64,000 nt of DNA from JTS-RE37 sp041744575 (GCA_041744575.1 JBGTKP010000046.1:33383-97382), one strand, 5' to 3'. Positions 43,832-52,630 are shown, counted from the first letter of the stretch. Program-made: numbers and translations. Notes: generated by a model not told the origin, from the sequence alone.

Positions 43832-43933
43832 ATGGAAGACAAGTATATCTGGAAGAAAGAGTATACCCTAGTATTGATCCTCAATACGGTATATATACTT
43901 GTTTTTTACTACATCATGACCGCAAACGCTTAG
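43832..43933 (+). CDS. 33-residue single-helix membrane peptide
   Basis: A small gene between the deacetylase and the symporter: ATG at 43832, directly after the deacetylase stop (TAA 43829-43831), and a TAG at 43931-43933, one base before the symporter ATG at 43935. The peptide starts MEDKYIWKKEYTLVLILNTV and ends VFYYIMTANA. It has a charged N-terminal segment and one membrane helix. The gap-free packing between two genes and the hydrophobic composition favour a real product, perhaps a small symporter subunit. Function is inferred from position only. Confidence 0.65.
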   Translation: MEDKYIWKKEYTLVLILNTVYILVFYYIMTANA

Positions 43934-43934
43934 T

Positions 43935-45641
43935 ATGGGAACACTCGACTGGATCATACTTGCGGGAACCTTGCTTTTTATTGTCGGATATGGAGTCTGG
44001 AAAACCAGGGGCAGCAAGGATGTCGACGATTATGTGCTGGGGGGTAACCAGGCAAAGTGGTGGACCATAGGGCTTTCGGTTATGGCTACCCAGGCCAGCG
44101 CCATTACCTTCCTTTCCACTCCGGGACAGGCCTTTCACGACGGTATGGGTTTCGTTCAGTTCTATTTCGGATTGCCTATCGCCATGGTCATTATTTGTCT
44201 GGTATTTGTACCCCTTTACCACCGGCTCAAGGTCTATACCGCCTATGAGTTTCTGGAAAACCGATTCGATCTGAAGACCCGGACCCTGGCAGCGATCCTA
44301 TTTCTCATCCAGAGAGGTCTTTCTGCAGGAATTACGATTTTTGCCCCTTCCATTATCCTTTCCGCCGTACTCGGATGGGACCTGCGTACGCTGAATATTA
44401 TTATCGGGGCCCTTGTGATCATATATACCGTATCCGGTGGTACAAAGGCGGTCAGCGTCACCCAGAAACAACAGATGTTTATTATAATGACGGGAATGTT
44501 TGTCGCGTTCTTTTTTATCCTCGGCTATCTTCCGGCTGATATTACGTTTACCAAGGCGCTTAAAATTGCAGGGGCAAGTGAAAAACTGAATATCCTGGAC
44601 TTTGACCTGAATACCACCAGCAGGTATACCTTCTGGAGCGGCATCACCGGGGGAATGTTCCTGGCACTCGCTTACTTTGGAACGGACCAGAGTCAGGTAC
44701 AGCGCTACCTGACAGGGAAGACCGTTCGTGAAAGTCAGCTTGGCCTGATCTTTAACGGTATATTCAAGATCCCCATGCAGTTTTTTATCTTGCTGGTAGG
44801 GGTGATGGTATTTGTATTCTACCAATACAATCCCTCTCCCTTAAATTTTAATCCTGCAGCCACCAGCGCCGTGATGGAATCGTCTTATGCGGAGGATTAT
44901 GAGATTTTGGAGCAAGGACATGAAGAATTGCAGACTGAAAAAAAAATGGCGCAGGATAAATTCTCCGCTGCGCTCGAATTAAGGGAGTACGCTACCACCA
45001 TTGAGGCGAAACAGCGGATTATTTCAATCAATGAGAAGGAAAAAGGCAACCGCGAAGCCGCCAGGACCCTGATATCGAAAGCGGACAGCTCGGTAGAGAC
45101 CAATGACAAGGACTATGTCTTCATCCACTTCATCCTTAATTACCTCCCGAAAGGGCTGGTTGGATTGCTTCTGGCGGTCATCCTTTCGGCAGCCATGTCT
45201 TCCACTGCTTCGGAATTAAATGCGCTGGGTACCATCAGTGCCCTTGATCTATACAAGCGCAATAAGAAAGGAGAATTCACTCCGAGTCATTATCTAAAAG
45301 CCTCACGAGGCTTCACCCTTTTATGGGGGATCATTGCCATCGTTGTGGCATGCTTCGCCAGTCTTTTTGATAACCTCATACAACTGGTAAACATTATCGG
45401 GTCGATCTTTTATGGTAACGTACTTGGAATTTTCCTGCTGGCATTCTTCTTTAAATTTGTAAGAGGGAATTCAGTTTTTGTAGCCGCCATCATCACCCAA
45501 TTTATTGTCATTTTCGGATGGTACTTCAACTGGATGTCCTACCTGTGGCTGAATGCCTTCGGATGCTTCCTGGTCATATTGCTGGCATGTCTTTTTGAAG
45601 GTTTTGACAGAATGCTAAAAGGTCCGCACATCCGGGCATAA
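43935..45641 (+). CDS. sodium/solute symporter (SSS family)
   Basis: A 568-residue transporter of the SSS family with about 13 helices. Marks are WWTIGLSVMATQASAITFLSTPG in the first helices, the VYTAYEFLENRFDLKTR loop, YTVSGGTKAVSVTQKQQ, and TDQSQVQRYLTGKTVRESQLG. Between helices around residues 315-395 lies a hydrophilic, coiled-coil-like insertion (EDYEILEQGHEELQTEKKMA onward). The next helix ILSAAMSSTASELNALG carries the sodium-site Ser residues. It imports a small organic solute with sodium. The substrate is unknown, though the coupled PIG-L deacetylase suggests an amino sugar or its product. Confidence 0.9.
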   Translation: MGTLDWIILAGTLLFIVGYGVWKTRGSKDVDDYVLGGNQAKWWTIGLSVMATQASAITFLSTPGQAFHDGMGFVQFYFGLPIAMVIICLVFVPLYHRLKVYTAYEFLENRFDLKTRTLAAILFLIQRGLSAGITIFAPSIILSAVLGWDLRTLNIIIGALVIIYTVSGGTKAVSVTQKQQMFIIMTGMFVAFFFILGYLPADITFTKALKIAGASEKLNILDFDLNTTSRYTFWSGITGGMFLALAYFGTDQSQVQRYLTGKTVRESQLGLIFNGIFKIPMQFFILLVGVMVFVFYQYNPSPLNFNPAATSAVMESSYAEDYEILEQGHEELQTEKKMAQDKFSAALELREYATTIEAKQRIISINEKEKGNREAARTLISKADSSVETNDKDYVFIHFILNYLPKGLVGLLLAVILSAAMSSTASELNALGTISALDLYKRNKKGEFTPSHYLKASRGFTLLWGIIAIVVACFASLFDNLIQLVNIIGSIFYGNVLGIFLLAFFFKFVRGNSVFVAAIITQFIVIFGWYFNWMSYLWLNAFGCFLVILLACLFEGFDRMLKGPHIRA

Positions 45642-45669
45642 AAAAACCCGGAGAATTACGCCCGGGTTT
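45640..45669 (-). terminator. terminator between convergent symporter and DUF2911 genes
   Basis: Stem AAACCCGG/CCGGGTTT (45644-45651 and 45662-45669) with a 10-base loop. On the minus strand it is followed by seven Ts, making a good end for the DUF2911 gene. On the plus strand it follows the symporter stop directly and may also end that transcript. Confidence 0.75.
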
Positions 45670-45693
45670 ACAATTAAAGAGTCTTTCAGATAA

Positions 45694-46545
45694 TTACATC
45701 GCGCCCCATTCTTTCAGGGAATCCTTGTTCATCTTGATATAATCATTATTTTTTGCCGCTTCAGAAGCTGCCAGGGATTTTTTAGCGAGTTCGATCGCTC
45801 CCTTCTTATCCCCTGCTTTGGCGTAAATAAGGGATTGCTGTCGCAATTGCCAAAAAGCCGGTTTTTCAGTCATTGACATCGCCTTATCCATCCATGTTTT
45901 GGCCTGGTTGATATCTTTGTCCTCACTGTGATAATATGCGGCAGCATCATAATAGTCTTCCGCTTTCGCGGTGGAACCATCCAGCGTCGATTCAATAGAG
46001 GCGACTACGGCTTTATCCGTATGGACTTCAAACGGAATTCCCACATAGGTTTTTTCCCATAACAACCCAATTACTGCTCCGTTGTTTGTCACATCATCTA
46101 TTGTGATGGTAAAAGTTTGAATATCCATAGGGATCGGATAGACCTCAAGGGTAGTTTTGGCTGCCACCTTGGATTCATCCCAGTTCTCCGGAACCCCGCC
46201 GCCTTCAGTATCTGTATAGAGATAAACTTCCCAATTGGTAGATCCGGGTTTTGTAAATAAGGAATATGACCCGGCTTTGACATCTGTTCCGGCGACAATA
46301 ACATCCTCACTGAAAGTAACAATGGTGTAGGCATTGGCCCCTGTTCTCCAAATCTGATCGTGAGGTACAAGATCCCCAAAAATGGTCCTTCCCCTCATGG
46401 AAGGCCGGGAATATTTAATGGTAACGTCGGTCAGCCCAACGGTTTGCTTTACCTCGGCTGCAGGACTTGCGGCCGGGGTAACGATCTGAGAGTGAACTGA
46501 CAATGTCAGCATAAATGCACAGATCAGCAGGATTGATTTTTTCAT
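45694..46545 (-). CDS. secreted DUF2911 protein
   Basis: A 283-residue exported protein (signal to about VHSQ, residue 19). The DUF2911 domain covers about residues 20-170, with KYSRPSMRGRTIFGDLVPHD, IWRTGANAYTIVTFSEDV, and AGSYSLFTKPG. The C-terminal 100 residues are helical and TPR-like (INQAKTWMDKAMSMTEKPAFW, GDKKGAIELAKKSLAASEAA). No function is established for DUF2911. It is a single gene ending at a strong terminator. Confidence 0.88.
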   Translation of the reverse strand: MKKSILLICAFMLTLSVHSQIVTPAASPAAEVKQTVGLTDVTIKYSRPSMRGRTIFGDLVPHDQIWRTGANAYTIVTFSEDVIVAGTDVKAGSYSLFTKPGSTNWEVYLYTDTEGGGVPENWDESKVAAKTTLEVYPIPMDIQTFTITIDDVTNNGAVIGLLWEKTYVGIPFEVHTDKAVVASIESTLDGSTAKAEDYYDAAAYYHSEDKDINQAKTWMDKAMSMTEKPAFWQLRQQSLIYAKAGDKKGAIELAKKSLAASEAAKNNDYIKMNKDSLKEWGAM

Positions 46546-46634
46546 TTTAAAATGATTTATGTGTTTGCGTAAAACTAGCGATATTGTATCTGCGTATTTG
46601 TTAATAAATCCCTAAAAATGTAATTTTCAGTACC

Positions 46635-47807
46635 TTAATTTGCATGAAACGGCCGTGATATTGTTTGGCCATTTAGGTAGAAGGTAAGGTAGTAAATTGC
46701 GGATCCCAGACCTTCAATATTGATCGTATTGGTATCAAGGTCAGTTGCATGTGTATAGCGTACCAAACGCCCCGAAGCGTCAAAGATGGCACGCCCAAAT
46801 ACTTCATTTGGTAAGTTCAGTTCATAATGTAGCTCACTGGAATTGAATTCTCTGAAGAGGCGCAAGTCCGGCCTTTCTGAACCCACCGGGGGTTCCTCTT
46901 CTCCTGGTGGTTCTTCTATTGGAGGTGGATCCCCATCACCCGGTGCGGTCGTTAAGGAAAAGCTGTAAAGTGCGGATTCCAGTACAACGGCCGGGCTGGG
47001 ATTGGAAAAGTATTCCGCTGATATAAAGTAACGATTTGAGTGAACATGCGTAATCCCCTCTGTCTGAGCAGAAATTGTTCCCAGACTAATTTTTTCGAAC
47101 TCCGAAGATAAGCCGAAATCAGTAGCACTTATCCGGATCTGCAGGAGAAATGGTTGTAACTGTCTGGAATACCCTATGAGCAGAAGCCAGGCCGGATCCG
47201 GCTGGAATTCGGCACCTGTTATAAGACCTGCAGAATCAAAGAATGCCATTCTCACTGCAACATTCGTTCCGGGAAGTTTTGGAAGGTAATAGGCGGTGGT
47301 TCCCTGACGTTCCCATTCCTTGGTAAAAATAAGCAAGTGGTCGCCGACGCTCACAAGCGCTTCGGCATCCCAGTCGCTTTCTGTTGTGGATGTAAAATCT
47401 GACTGGTCCTCATAGCTGAAGTTAATGCGCTCTGCGGCTACTGTATCCGATGAAAGATAATCGATTTTGGCGACCCTGTAGATGACCAAGTCGGTTCTGT
47501 TCCCTGTAAAGTTCCCGATATCAGCAATATATATGTAGTTCTCATCCTGGGCAATATCTTCCCAGTCGACATTGGTGGCATTGGAGATGGTTACCGTCCG
47601 TTTCACGGTGAGGGTCAGGGTGTCAATCTCAAACAATTGGGCGGAATTTCCCGAATCATTATGTGTAATCAGGCTGTTATTAAAAAAAATAAGGCCTGAA
47701 GTTTCACTTACATCCCCTGGGAGAACGCCAACCATGGAAATTTCCAACTGGGCATAGCTATGCGACAGGGAAAGAAGAGAAAAAATCAACGTATGTTTCA
47801 GAGACAT
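46635..47807 (-). CDS. T9SS-exported beta-propeller-like protein
   Basis: A 390-residue secreted protein: signal peptide MSLKHTLIFSLLSLSHSYAQ, a repeat-rich beta domain that looks like a propeller (SGLIFFNNSLITHNDSGNSAQ, DWEDIAQDENYIYIADIGNF, SDWDAEALVSVGDHLLIFTK), a proline-rich linker (PPPIEEPPGEEEPP) and a C-terminal type A T9SS sorting domain of about 75 residues (RAIFDASGRLVRYTH ... LGSAIYYLTFYLNGQTISRPF). The protein should cross the outer membrane by type IX secretion. ATG 47807 is chosen because it begins the signal peptide. Activity is unknown. Confidence 0.85.
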   Translation of the reverse strand: MSLKHTLIFSLLSLSHSYAQLEISMVGVLPGDVSETSGLIFFNNSLITHNDSGNSAQLFEIDTLTLTVKRTVTISNATNVDWEDIAQDENYIYIADIGNFTGNRTDLVIYRVAKIDYLSSDTVAAERINFSYEDQSDFTSTTESDWDAEALVSVGDHLLIFTKEWERQGTTAYYLPKLPGTNVAVRMAFFDSAGLITGAEFQPDPAWLLLIGYSRQLQPFLLQIRISATDFGLSSEFEKISLGTISAQTEGITHVHSNRYFISAEYFSNPSPAVVLESALYSFSLTTAPGDGDPPPIEEPPGEEEPPVGSERPDLRLFREFNSSELHYELNLPNEVFGRAIFDASGRLVRYTHATDLDTNTINIEGLGSAIYYLTFYLNGQTISRPFHAN

Positions 47808-47923
47808 CACCTTGGCTACTGGCGCCAAATTAATAAAACCCTGGCTCACTTAAAAGAATTATGGACAAACGGAACGATTTCCGGGTGGGTCCCAGATAAG
47901 GCCATCCTGTATACTAACAAATT

Positions 47924-47955
47924 TTGTTTAATGTATTTAGTTTTTTATTAAACAA
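47924..47955. promoter_or_regulatory. inverted repeat upstream of the photolyase operon
   Basis: TTGTTTAAT (47924-47932) and ATTAAACAA (47947-47955) form a perfect 9-bp inverted repeat with a 14-base spacer. It ends nine bases before the -7 element at 47964, so it covers the -20 to -50 region where an activator or anti-repressor would bind. The identity of the regulator is unknown. Confidence 0.5.
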
Positions 47956-47963
47956 TTATATAG

Positions 47964-47971
47964 TAATTTTG
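47964..47971 (+). promoter_or_regulatory. -7 promoter element of the SRPBCC-SDR-photolyase operon
   Basis: TAATTTTG matches TAnnTTTG. It lies 18 bases before the ATG at 47989, implying a short leader and excluding a TTG start at 47977. There is no -33 TTTG at the usual spacing; the inverted repeat occupies that place. Confidence 0.45.
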
Positions 47972-47988
47972 AAAAATTGAATGTGGGA

Positions 47989-48480
47989 ATGCATCAGCTA
48001 AAGGCCATACAGTATCTGCCGGTATCCAAAAATGTCGCATGGGATTTTTTGTCCACGGCAGGGAACCTTAAAACGATCACCCCTGAACATATGGGTTTCG
48101 ACATCATTTCCGGTGACGACCGACCGCTGTTTGCCGGGCAGATCATACAATACAGGGTTACACCATTTACTGGTTACACGACCCGATGGGTGACAGAAAT
48201 TACCCATGTTCAGAAAGGCGATTATTTTGTGGATGAACAAAGGTTCGGACCTTATGATCTTTGGCATCACAAGCACTTTCTTGAATCTGTGGATGGGGGG
48301 GTACGGATGACAGACGTGATCGATTTTAAACTGCCCATGGGATTTCTTGGCAGAATTGCCTATCATACTCTCGTCAGAAAACAATTGTTCCAAATTTTTA
48401 AGTATCGAAATACACGACTTCAGGAGATTTTTGGAAATTCTGACGGAATGGTTACCTCCCTTTCCATCACTACTATGTAA
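47989..48480 (+). CDS. SRPBCC (START-like) family protein
   Basis: A 163-residue protein of the SRPBCC/polyketide-cyclase-like fold: LKAIQYLPVSKNVAWDFLST, LKTITPEHMGFDIIS, then VTEITHVQKGDYFVDEQRFGPYDLWHHKHF and the C-terminal helix YHTLVRKQLFQIFKYRNTRLQ. Such proteins bind lipophilic ligands. In Bacteroidota this subfamily commonly precedes an SDR and a photolyase gene, as here. ATG 47989 is chosen by the promoter position. The partner SDR follows after 10 bases. Confidence 0.85.
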   Translation: MHQLKAIQYLPVSKNVAWDFLSTAGNLKTITPEHMGFDIISGDDRPLFAGQIIQYRVTPFTGYTTRWVTEITHVQKGDYFVDEQRFGPYDLWHHKHFLESVDGGVRMTDVIDFKLPMGFLGRIAYHTLVRKQLFQIFKYRNTRLQEIFGNSDGMVTSLSITTM

Positions 48481-48490
48481 TTCTTGAAAA

Positions 48491-49180
48491 ATGAAAAAAA
48501 ACCTCCTAATAATTGGTGGCTCCCATGGGATTGGCCATGCTATAATAAAAGCACTCTCCGACAATTACCATATAATTTCGGCGTCCCGAACGGCCCCTGA
48601 AGGGCAGGTAGCTGCGCAACATTTGACCTTCGATGTTCTCACAGATAAGATAAACACTTCCGGGCTCCCGGATAAATTAAATGGATTTATCTACTGCCCC
48701 GGGAGTATCAATCTTAAACCCTTTAAAATGATGACTCCCCAAACTTTTGAGGAAGACATGGAGTTAAATTTTTTCGGAATGGTCCGGATACTTAAGGAAA
48801 TCCTTCCACTGATGGCAGATAATTCCTCCGTCCTGCTTTTCAGTACGGTGGCCGTTAAAAACGGAATGCCTTTCCATTCCAGCGTGGCTGCTTGTAAGGG
48901 AGCAATAGAAGGATTTGGCAGGGCTCTTGCAGCCGAATATGCCCCCAAAATCCGAGTAAATGTTATAGCTCCTTCGCTTATAGACACCCCGCTCTCAGCA
49001 AAACTCCTGAACAACGACAAGAAAAAAGAACAGATGGCAGACCGTCATCCGATGAAGCGCATTGGTACTGCCACAGATATTGCCAAATGCGCAGAATTTC
49101 TGTTGAGCGATGATAGCAGCTGGATTACGGGACAAATTATCGGTGTTGACGGAGGTATGTCTACCCTGAGTATGCATTGA
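48491..49180 (+). CDS. SDR family protein lacking the catalytic Tyr
   Basis: A 229-residue short-chain dehydrogenase-like protein. The cofactor motif GGSHGIG (residues 9-15) and the CPG-type replacement of NAG (FIYCPGSIN) are present. The active-site YxxxK is altered: Lys136 in SVAACKGAIEG is kept but the Tyr position holds Val132; Ser118 is near the expected Ser. The C-terminus VNVIAPSLIDTPLS and ITGQIIGVDGGMS are intact. It may bind nucleotide without normal dehydrogenase chemistry. It lies between the SRPBCC and photolyase genes, one base before the latter. Confidence 0.87.
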   Translation: MKKNLLIIGGSHGIGHAIIKALSDNYHIISASRTAPEGQVAAQHLTFDVLTDKINTSGLPDKLNGFIYCPGSINLKPFKMMTPQTFEEDMELNFFGMVRILKEILPLMADNSSVLLFSTVAVKNGMPFHSSVAACKGAIEGFGRALAAEYAPKIRVNVIAPSLIDTPLSAKLLNNDKKKEQMADRHPMKRIGTATDIAKCAEFLLSDDSSWITGQIIGVDGGMSTLSMH

Positions 49181-49181
49181 A

Positions 49182-50492
49182 ATGAAAGAGGAAGTCTCAA
49201 TTTTTTGGTTTAGGCGCGATTTACGGCTGGAAGATAATACTGGCCTGATTCATGCATTGTCCGGGCCGCACCCGGTACTTCCTGTTTTTATTTTCGACCG
49301 GGCCATTCTTGATGAACTCCCTGAAAATGATGCCAGGGTCACCTTTATTTTTGAGGAACTGATCAACCTTCGAAAAAAGCTTCAGGAGAATTACCAGAGC
49401 TCTGCAGCCCTTTACCATGGAGAGCCCCTCGACGTTTTCCGTTCTTTCAGGGAGGTTTATACCGTCAGGAGCGTTCACACCAATCGTGATTACGAACCAT
49501 ATGCAAGAGAAAGGGACAAGACAGTAGCAGATTACCTGAAACAGCACGAAATTCCATTTAAAACCTACAAAGACCAGGTAGTGTTTGAGAAAAATGAGGT
49601 ACTTAAAGACGACGGAAATCCCTATCTGGTATACACGCCTTACATGAAAAAATGGAAATCCCTTTTTAGCCGCGAGGATCCCGGACCGGTAAAAAAGGAA
49701 AAACCGAAATATGATAATTTCCTCAAAAACACCCGCCTGCCCACTGTTTCCCTTACAGATATGGGATTCTCCAGATCTTCTGTTCGTATTCCGGCTTACC
49801 ATCTGTCCCCCGAGCTTTTGAAAGAATACACCAAGACCAGAAATATTCCATCCCTGGAAAGAGGCACCTCCAGGTTAGGGCCTCACCTTCGTTTCGGAAC
49901 GGTTTCTGTTCGGAAGATGATTGCAAAAGCCATGGAAGCGCCAAATGATAAATTTCTGAACGAATTGATATGGCGGGAATTTTTCATGCAGATCCTCTGG
50001 CATTTCCCGGATGAACACAAAAAGGCCATGAAACCTAAGTATGACAGGATCAGGTGGCGCAATAATGAGGCCGAGTTTGAAAAATGGAAAGCGGGCCGCA
50101 CCGGTTTTGCCATGGTGGATGCAGGGATGCGGCAATTAAATACGTCAGGATACATGCACAACCGGGTAAGAATGTTGGTTGCCAGCTTCCTTTGTAAACA
50201 TCTGCTTATCGACTGGAGATGGGGGGAGGCCTACTTTGCGGAAAAACTGCTGGATTATGAAATGGCAAGCAACGTGGGCAACTGGCAATGGGCTGCGGGT
50301 AGCGGAGTGGACGCGGCACCCTATTTCAGGATCTTTAACCCAATGACGCAACAGGAAAAATTTGATCCTGACAAAAAATACATTAAGAAATGGATCCCGG
50401 AATATGACACTTCCGACTATCCTGAAATGATGGTAGATCACAAGGAAGCCCGGGAGCGTTGTCTTAAGGTATATAAAAGTGCCCTTGATTAG
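49182..50492 (+). CDS. phr: deoxyribodipyrimidine photolyase/cryptochrome family protein
   Basis: A 436-residue member of the photolyase/cryptochrome family, which repairs UV pyrimidine dimers with light. The antenna-binding Rossmann domain begins ISIFWFRRDLR-like (VSIFWFRRDLRLEDNTGL). The FAD domain contains GTSRLGPHLRFGTVS, LNELIWREFFMQILWHFP, the WKAGRTGFAMVDAGMRQL segment, YMHNRVRMLVASFLCKHLLIDW and the FAD-contact GNWQWAAGSG. These fit a class I CPD photolyase. It is the last gene of the SRPBCC-SDR-phr operon. A short GC hairpin (CTGCCT/AGGCAG) follows the stop but lacks a T-tract. Confidence 0.92.
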   Translation: MKEEVSIFWFRRDLRLEDNTGLIHALSGPHPVLPVFIFDRAILDELPENDARVTFIFEELINLRKKLQENYQSSAALYHGEPLDVFRSFREVYTVRSVHTNRDYEPYARERDKTVADYLKQHEIPFKTYKDQVVFEKNEVLKDDGNPYLVYTPYMKKWKSLFSREDPGPVKKEKPKYDNFLKNTRLPTVSLTDMGFSRSSVRIPAYHLSPELLKEYTKTRNIPSLERGTSRLGPHLRFGTVSVRKMIAKAMEAPNDKFLNELIWREFFMQILWHFPDEHKKAMKPKYDRIRWRNNEAEFEKWKAGRTGFAMVDAGMRQLNTSGYMHNRVRMLVASFLCKHLLIDWRWGEAYFAEKLLDYEMASNVGNWQWAAGSGVDAAPYFRIFNPMTQQEKFDPDKKYIKKWIPEYDTSDYPEMMVDHKEARERCLKVYKSALD

Positions 50493-50772
50493 TCTCCTCC
50501 ACCCTCCTGCCTTTCCGGGAGGCAGAAAGTCCTGCCCGGAGCCCACGCGAGGGGTCTGAATTGATTTTATATAATTTCCGGACACTCTTCGGGAACGCCA
50601 GAGACCCAAATATCTCAACTCCTTCCAAGTTTTACAGGCAATGCTCACACTGCAACTTATCATCACATAAAGGTGAGGCGGCAAGACAGGTGTACCTTTT
50701 CTGTTTCTCTTTTTTACTATATTTACCTATATCGGTCCGGCACCATAAAAGTGAGTGAATCAATATTTCTTT

Positions 50773-51192
50773 ATGTCAACAAATAAGACCATTCCCACGG
50801 AGCAATCTGTACGGGACTTTCTGAATACTGTTCAGGAGGAACGTAAACGTCAGGAAGCTTTCAGACTTGTGGCCTTAATGGAAGAAATAACAGGAGAACC
50901 TCCTGTAATGTGGGGACCCGGCATTGTTGGTTTCGGTAGTTATCATTATGTCTATGATTCCGGTCGGGAAGGTGATATGCCGCTTACCGGATTTTCTCCC
51001 CGGAAGCAAAACCTCACATTATATATCAGCACCGGGTTAAGCAAGTATGATGATCTCCTGAAAAAGCTTGGCAAACACAGCGTTGGCAAATCATGCCTGT
51101 ATATTAAAACCCTCAACGATGTGGATATAGAGGTACTTTCTGAAATGATAGCCGATTGTTACGCTTACTTCAAAAAGAAGTCAAATCAATAA
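50773..51192 (+). CDS. DUF1801-like protein
   Basis: A 139-residue small cytoplasmic protein. VRDFLNTVQEERKRQEAFRLVALMEEITGEPPVMWGPGIVGFGSY and the later TLYISTGLSKYDDLLKKLGKHSVGKSCLYIK match the DUF1801 (YdhG-like, frataxin-fold) family. It may bind metal or act in iron-sulfur chemistry, but no function is proven. ATG 50773 is chosen since the family starts shortly before VRDFL. It is followed 10 bases later by an M20 amidohydrolase. Confidence 0.82.
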   Translation: MSTNKTIPTEQSVRDFLNTVQEERKRQEAFRLVALMEEITGEPPVMWGPGIVGFGSYHYVYDSGREGDMPLTGFSPRKQNLTLYISTGLSKYDDLLKKLGKHSVGKSCLYIKTLNDVDIEVLSEMIADCYAYFKKKSNQ

Positions 51193-51202
51193 AATCCGTT
51201 AT

Positions 51203-52630
51203 ATGAGAAAAAAGATCTTGCCTGTACTACTTTTGATGGGTATAGGGCTGTCTGCACAAAAGGTTGATACCAATAAAAAGGCCATCATTAGCTCTATCGA
51301 AAAGCACAACGCAGATCTTATAAGGATCAGTGACTCTATATGGGCTCTGGCGGAGACAGCATTTGAGGAAGTCGAATCGTCACGTATCCTGGCAAACTAT
51401 GCCGAGAAAAATGGATTCACTGTAGAACGTGGGGTAGCTGGTATTCCAACGGCATTTGTTGCCACCTATGGGAGTGGTTCACCGGTGATCAGCGTACTTG
51501 GGGAGTTTGATGCGCTGCCTGGAATATCTCAGAAAACAGAACCTGTAAAAGCACCGTTGAAGGAGGGGGCCGCCGGTCACGGATGTGGGCATAACCTCTT
51601 TGGTGCCGCCAGTTTGGGAGCCGCGATCGCCGCCAAAGAACTCCTTGAGCAGGGAAAATTAAAAGGGACGATTAAATTTTTCGGAACACCTTCAGAAGAA
51701 AAGTTTTTTGGTAAGATCTGGATGGTCCGGGAAGGATTATGGGACGGAGTGGATGTCAATCTTAGCTGGCATCCGAGCGCCTCCACTACAGCGGATGTAC
51801 AGAGCACGCTTTCACTCGTCGATTTTAAAGTGGAATTCTACGGACAGGCCGCGCATGCCTCTTTGGATCCGTGGAATGGACGCAGCGCATCAGATGCACT
51901 TGAATTATATACCACAGGTATCAATTATTACCGGGAACATATCAGACCGACGGTAAGGATACACTATCATATTCAGGACGGAGGTCAGGTTGTGAATGTT
52001 ATTCCCGACTACGCCCGACTATGGGTGCGTGTGAGGGATTCCAAACGCAGTGGCATGATGCCCGTTTACGAAAGGGTAAAGGCAATGGCGGAAGGGGCCG
52101 CCATAATGGCGAATGTAGAATACAAGGTATCGCTCATTTCAGGTATCTATGAAGTCCTGGTTAACAGGGCCGGAGGCGAGATCATGCAAAAAAACCTGAA
52201 TCTGCTGGGTCCGATTGCCTATACAGAGGAGGAGATTCGATTTGGAAAGAAAATACAGGAAGGCGTTGGAAAGCCACAGGTGGGCATGGATAGTGCCATA
52301 TTGCCTCTTAAGGAAACCAAGGAAGATCCGGGAGGTGGTTCAACCGATGTGGGTGATGTCAGCTGGAACGTGCCAAATATCAACCTTGGCGTTACCACGG
52401 CTCCGAAAGATACGCCCTGGCATTCCTGGGCTGTAGTAGCCTCTGGCGGGATGAGCATTGGGCATAAGGGAATGTCTTACGCGGCAAAAGCGCTGGGAAT
52501 GACTATGGTCGACCTGTATCAGGATGCAGAACTTGTTGAAAAGGTGAAAGCAGAATACAAGGAACGGAAAGGATCAGAGGTATATGAAGCGATCGTACCG
52601 GACGGACCACCACCCATAGGCACAAACTAA
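51203..52630 (+). CDS. secreted M20 amidohydrolase (AbgB-like)
   Basis: A 475-residue exported metallohydrolase (short signal ending LSAQ). It matches the AbgB/indole-acyl amidohydrolase group: VISVLGEFDALPG, GHGCGHNLFGAASLGAAIAAKELL, FFGTPSEEKFFGKIWMVREGL, NLSWHPS, the dimerisation segment GQAAHASLDPWNGRSA, and the C-terminal metal His in TPWHSWAVVASGGMS. These enzymes cleave p-aminobenzoyl-glutamate or similar aryl-acyl amino acids. Substrate is not certain. A periplasmic copy suggests scavenging. Confidence 0.88.
   Translation: MRKKILPVLLLMGIGLSAQKVDTNKKAIISSIEKHNADLIRISDSIWALAETAFEEVESSRILANYAEKNGFTVERGVAGIPTAFVATYGSGSPVISVLGEFDALPGISQKTEPVKAPLKEGAAGHGCGHNLFGAASLGAAIAAKELLEQGKLKGTIKFFGTPSEEKFFGKIWMVREGLWDGVDVNLSWHPSASTTADVQSTLSLVDFKVEFYGQAAHASLDPWNGRSASDALELYTTGINYYREHIRPTVRIHYHIQDGGQVVNVIPDYARLWVRVRDSKRSGMMPVYERVKAMAEGAAIMANVEYKVSLISGIYEVLVNRAGGEIMQKNLNLLGPIAYTEEEIRFGKKIQEGVGKPQVGMDSAILPLKETKEDPGGGSTDVGDVSWNVPNINLGVTTAPKDTPWHSWAVVASGGMSIGHKGMSYAAKALGMTMVDLYQDAELVEKVKAEYKERKGSEVYEAIVPDGPPPIGTN

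Noticed and set aside
44298..44825. 175-codon minus-strand frame inside the symporter gene
   Set aside because: Antisense to a well-defined membrane transporter; repeats of Lys/Asp reflect the complementary strand.
50507..50525. Hairpin CTGCCT/AGGCAG as terminator of the photolyase operon
   Set aside because: The stem is only six pairs and no T-tract follows, so it is mentioned only as a possibility under the photolyase gene.
50561..50758. 65-codon frame between phr and the DUF1801-like gene
   Set aside because: No family match, low-complexity hydrophobic end and no coding bias visible; treated as intergenic.
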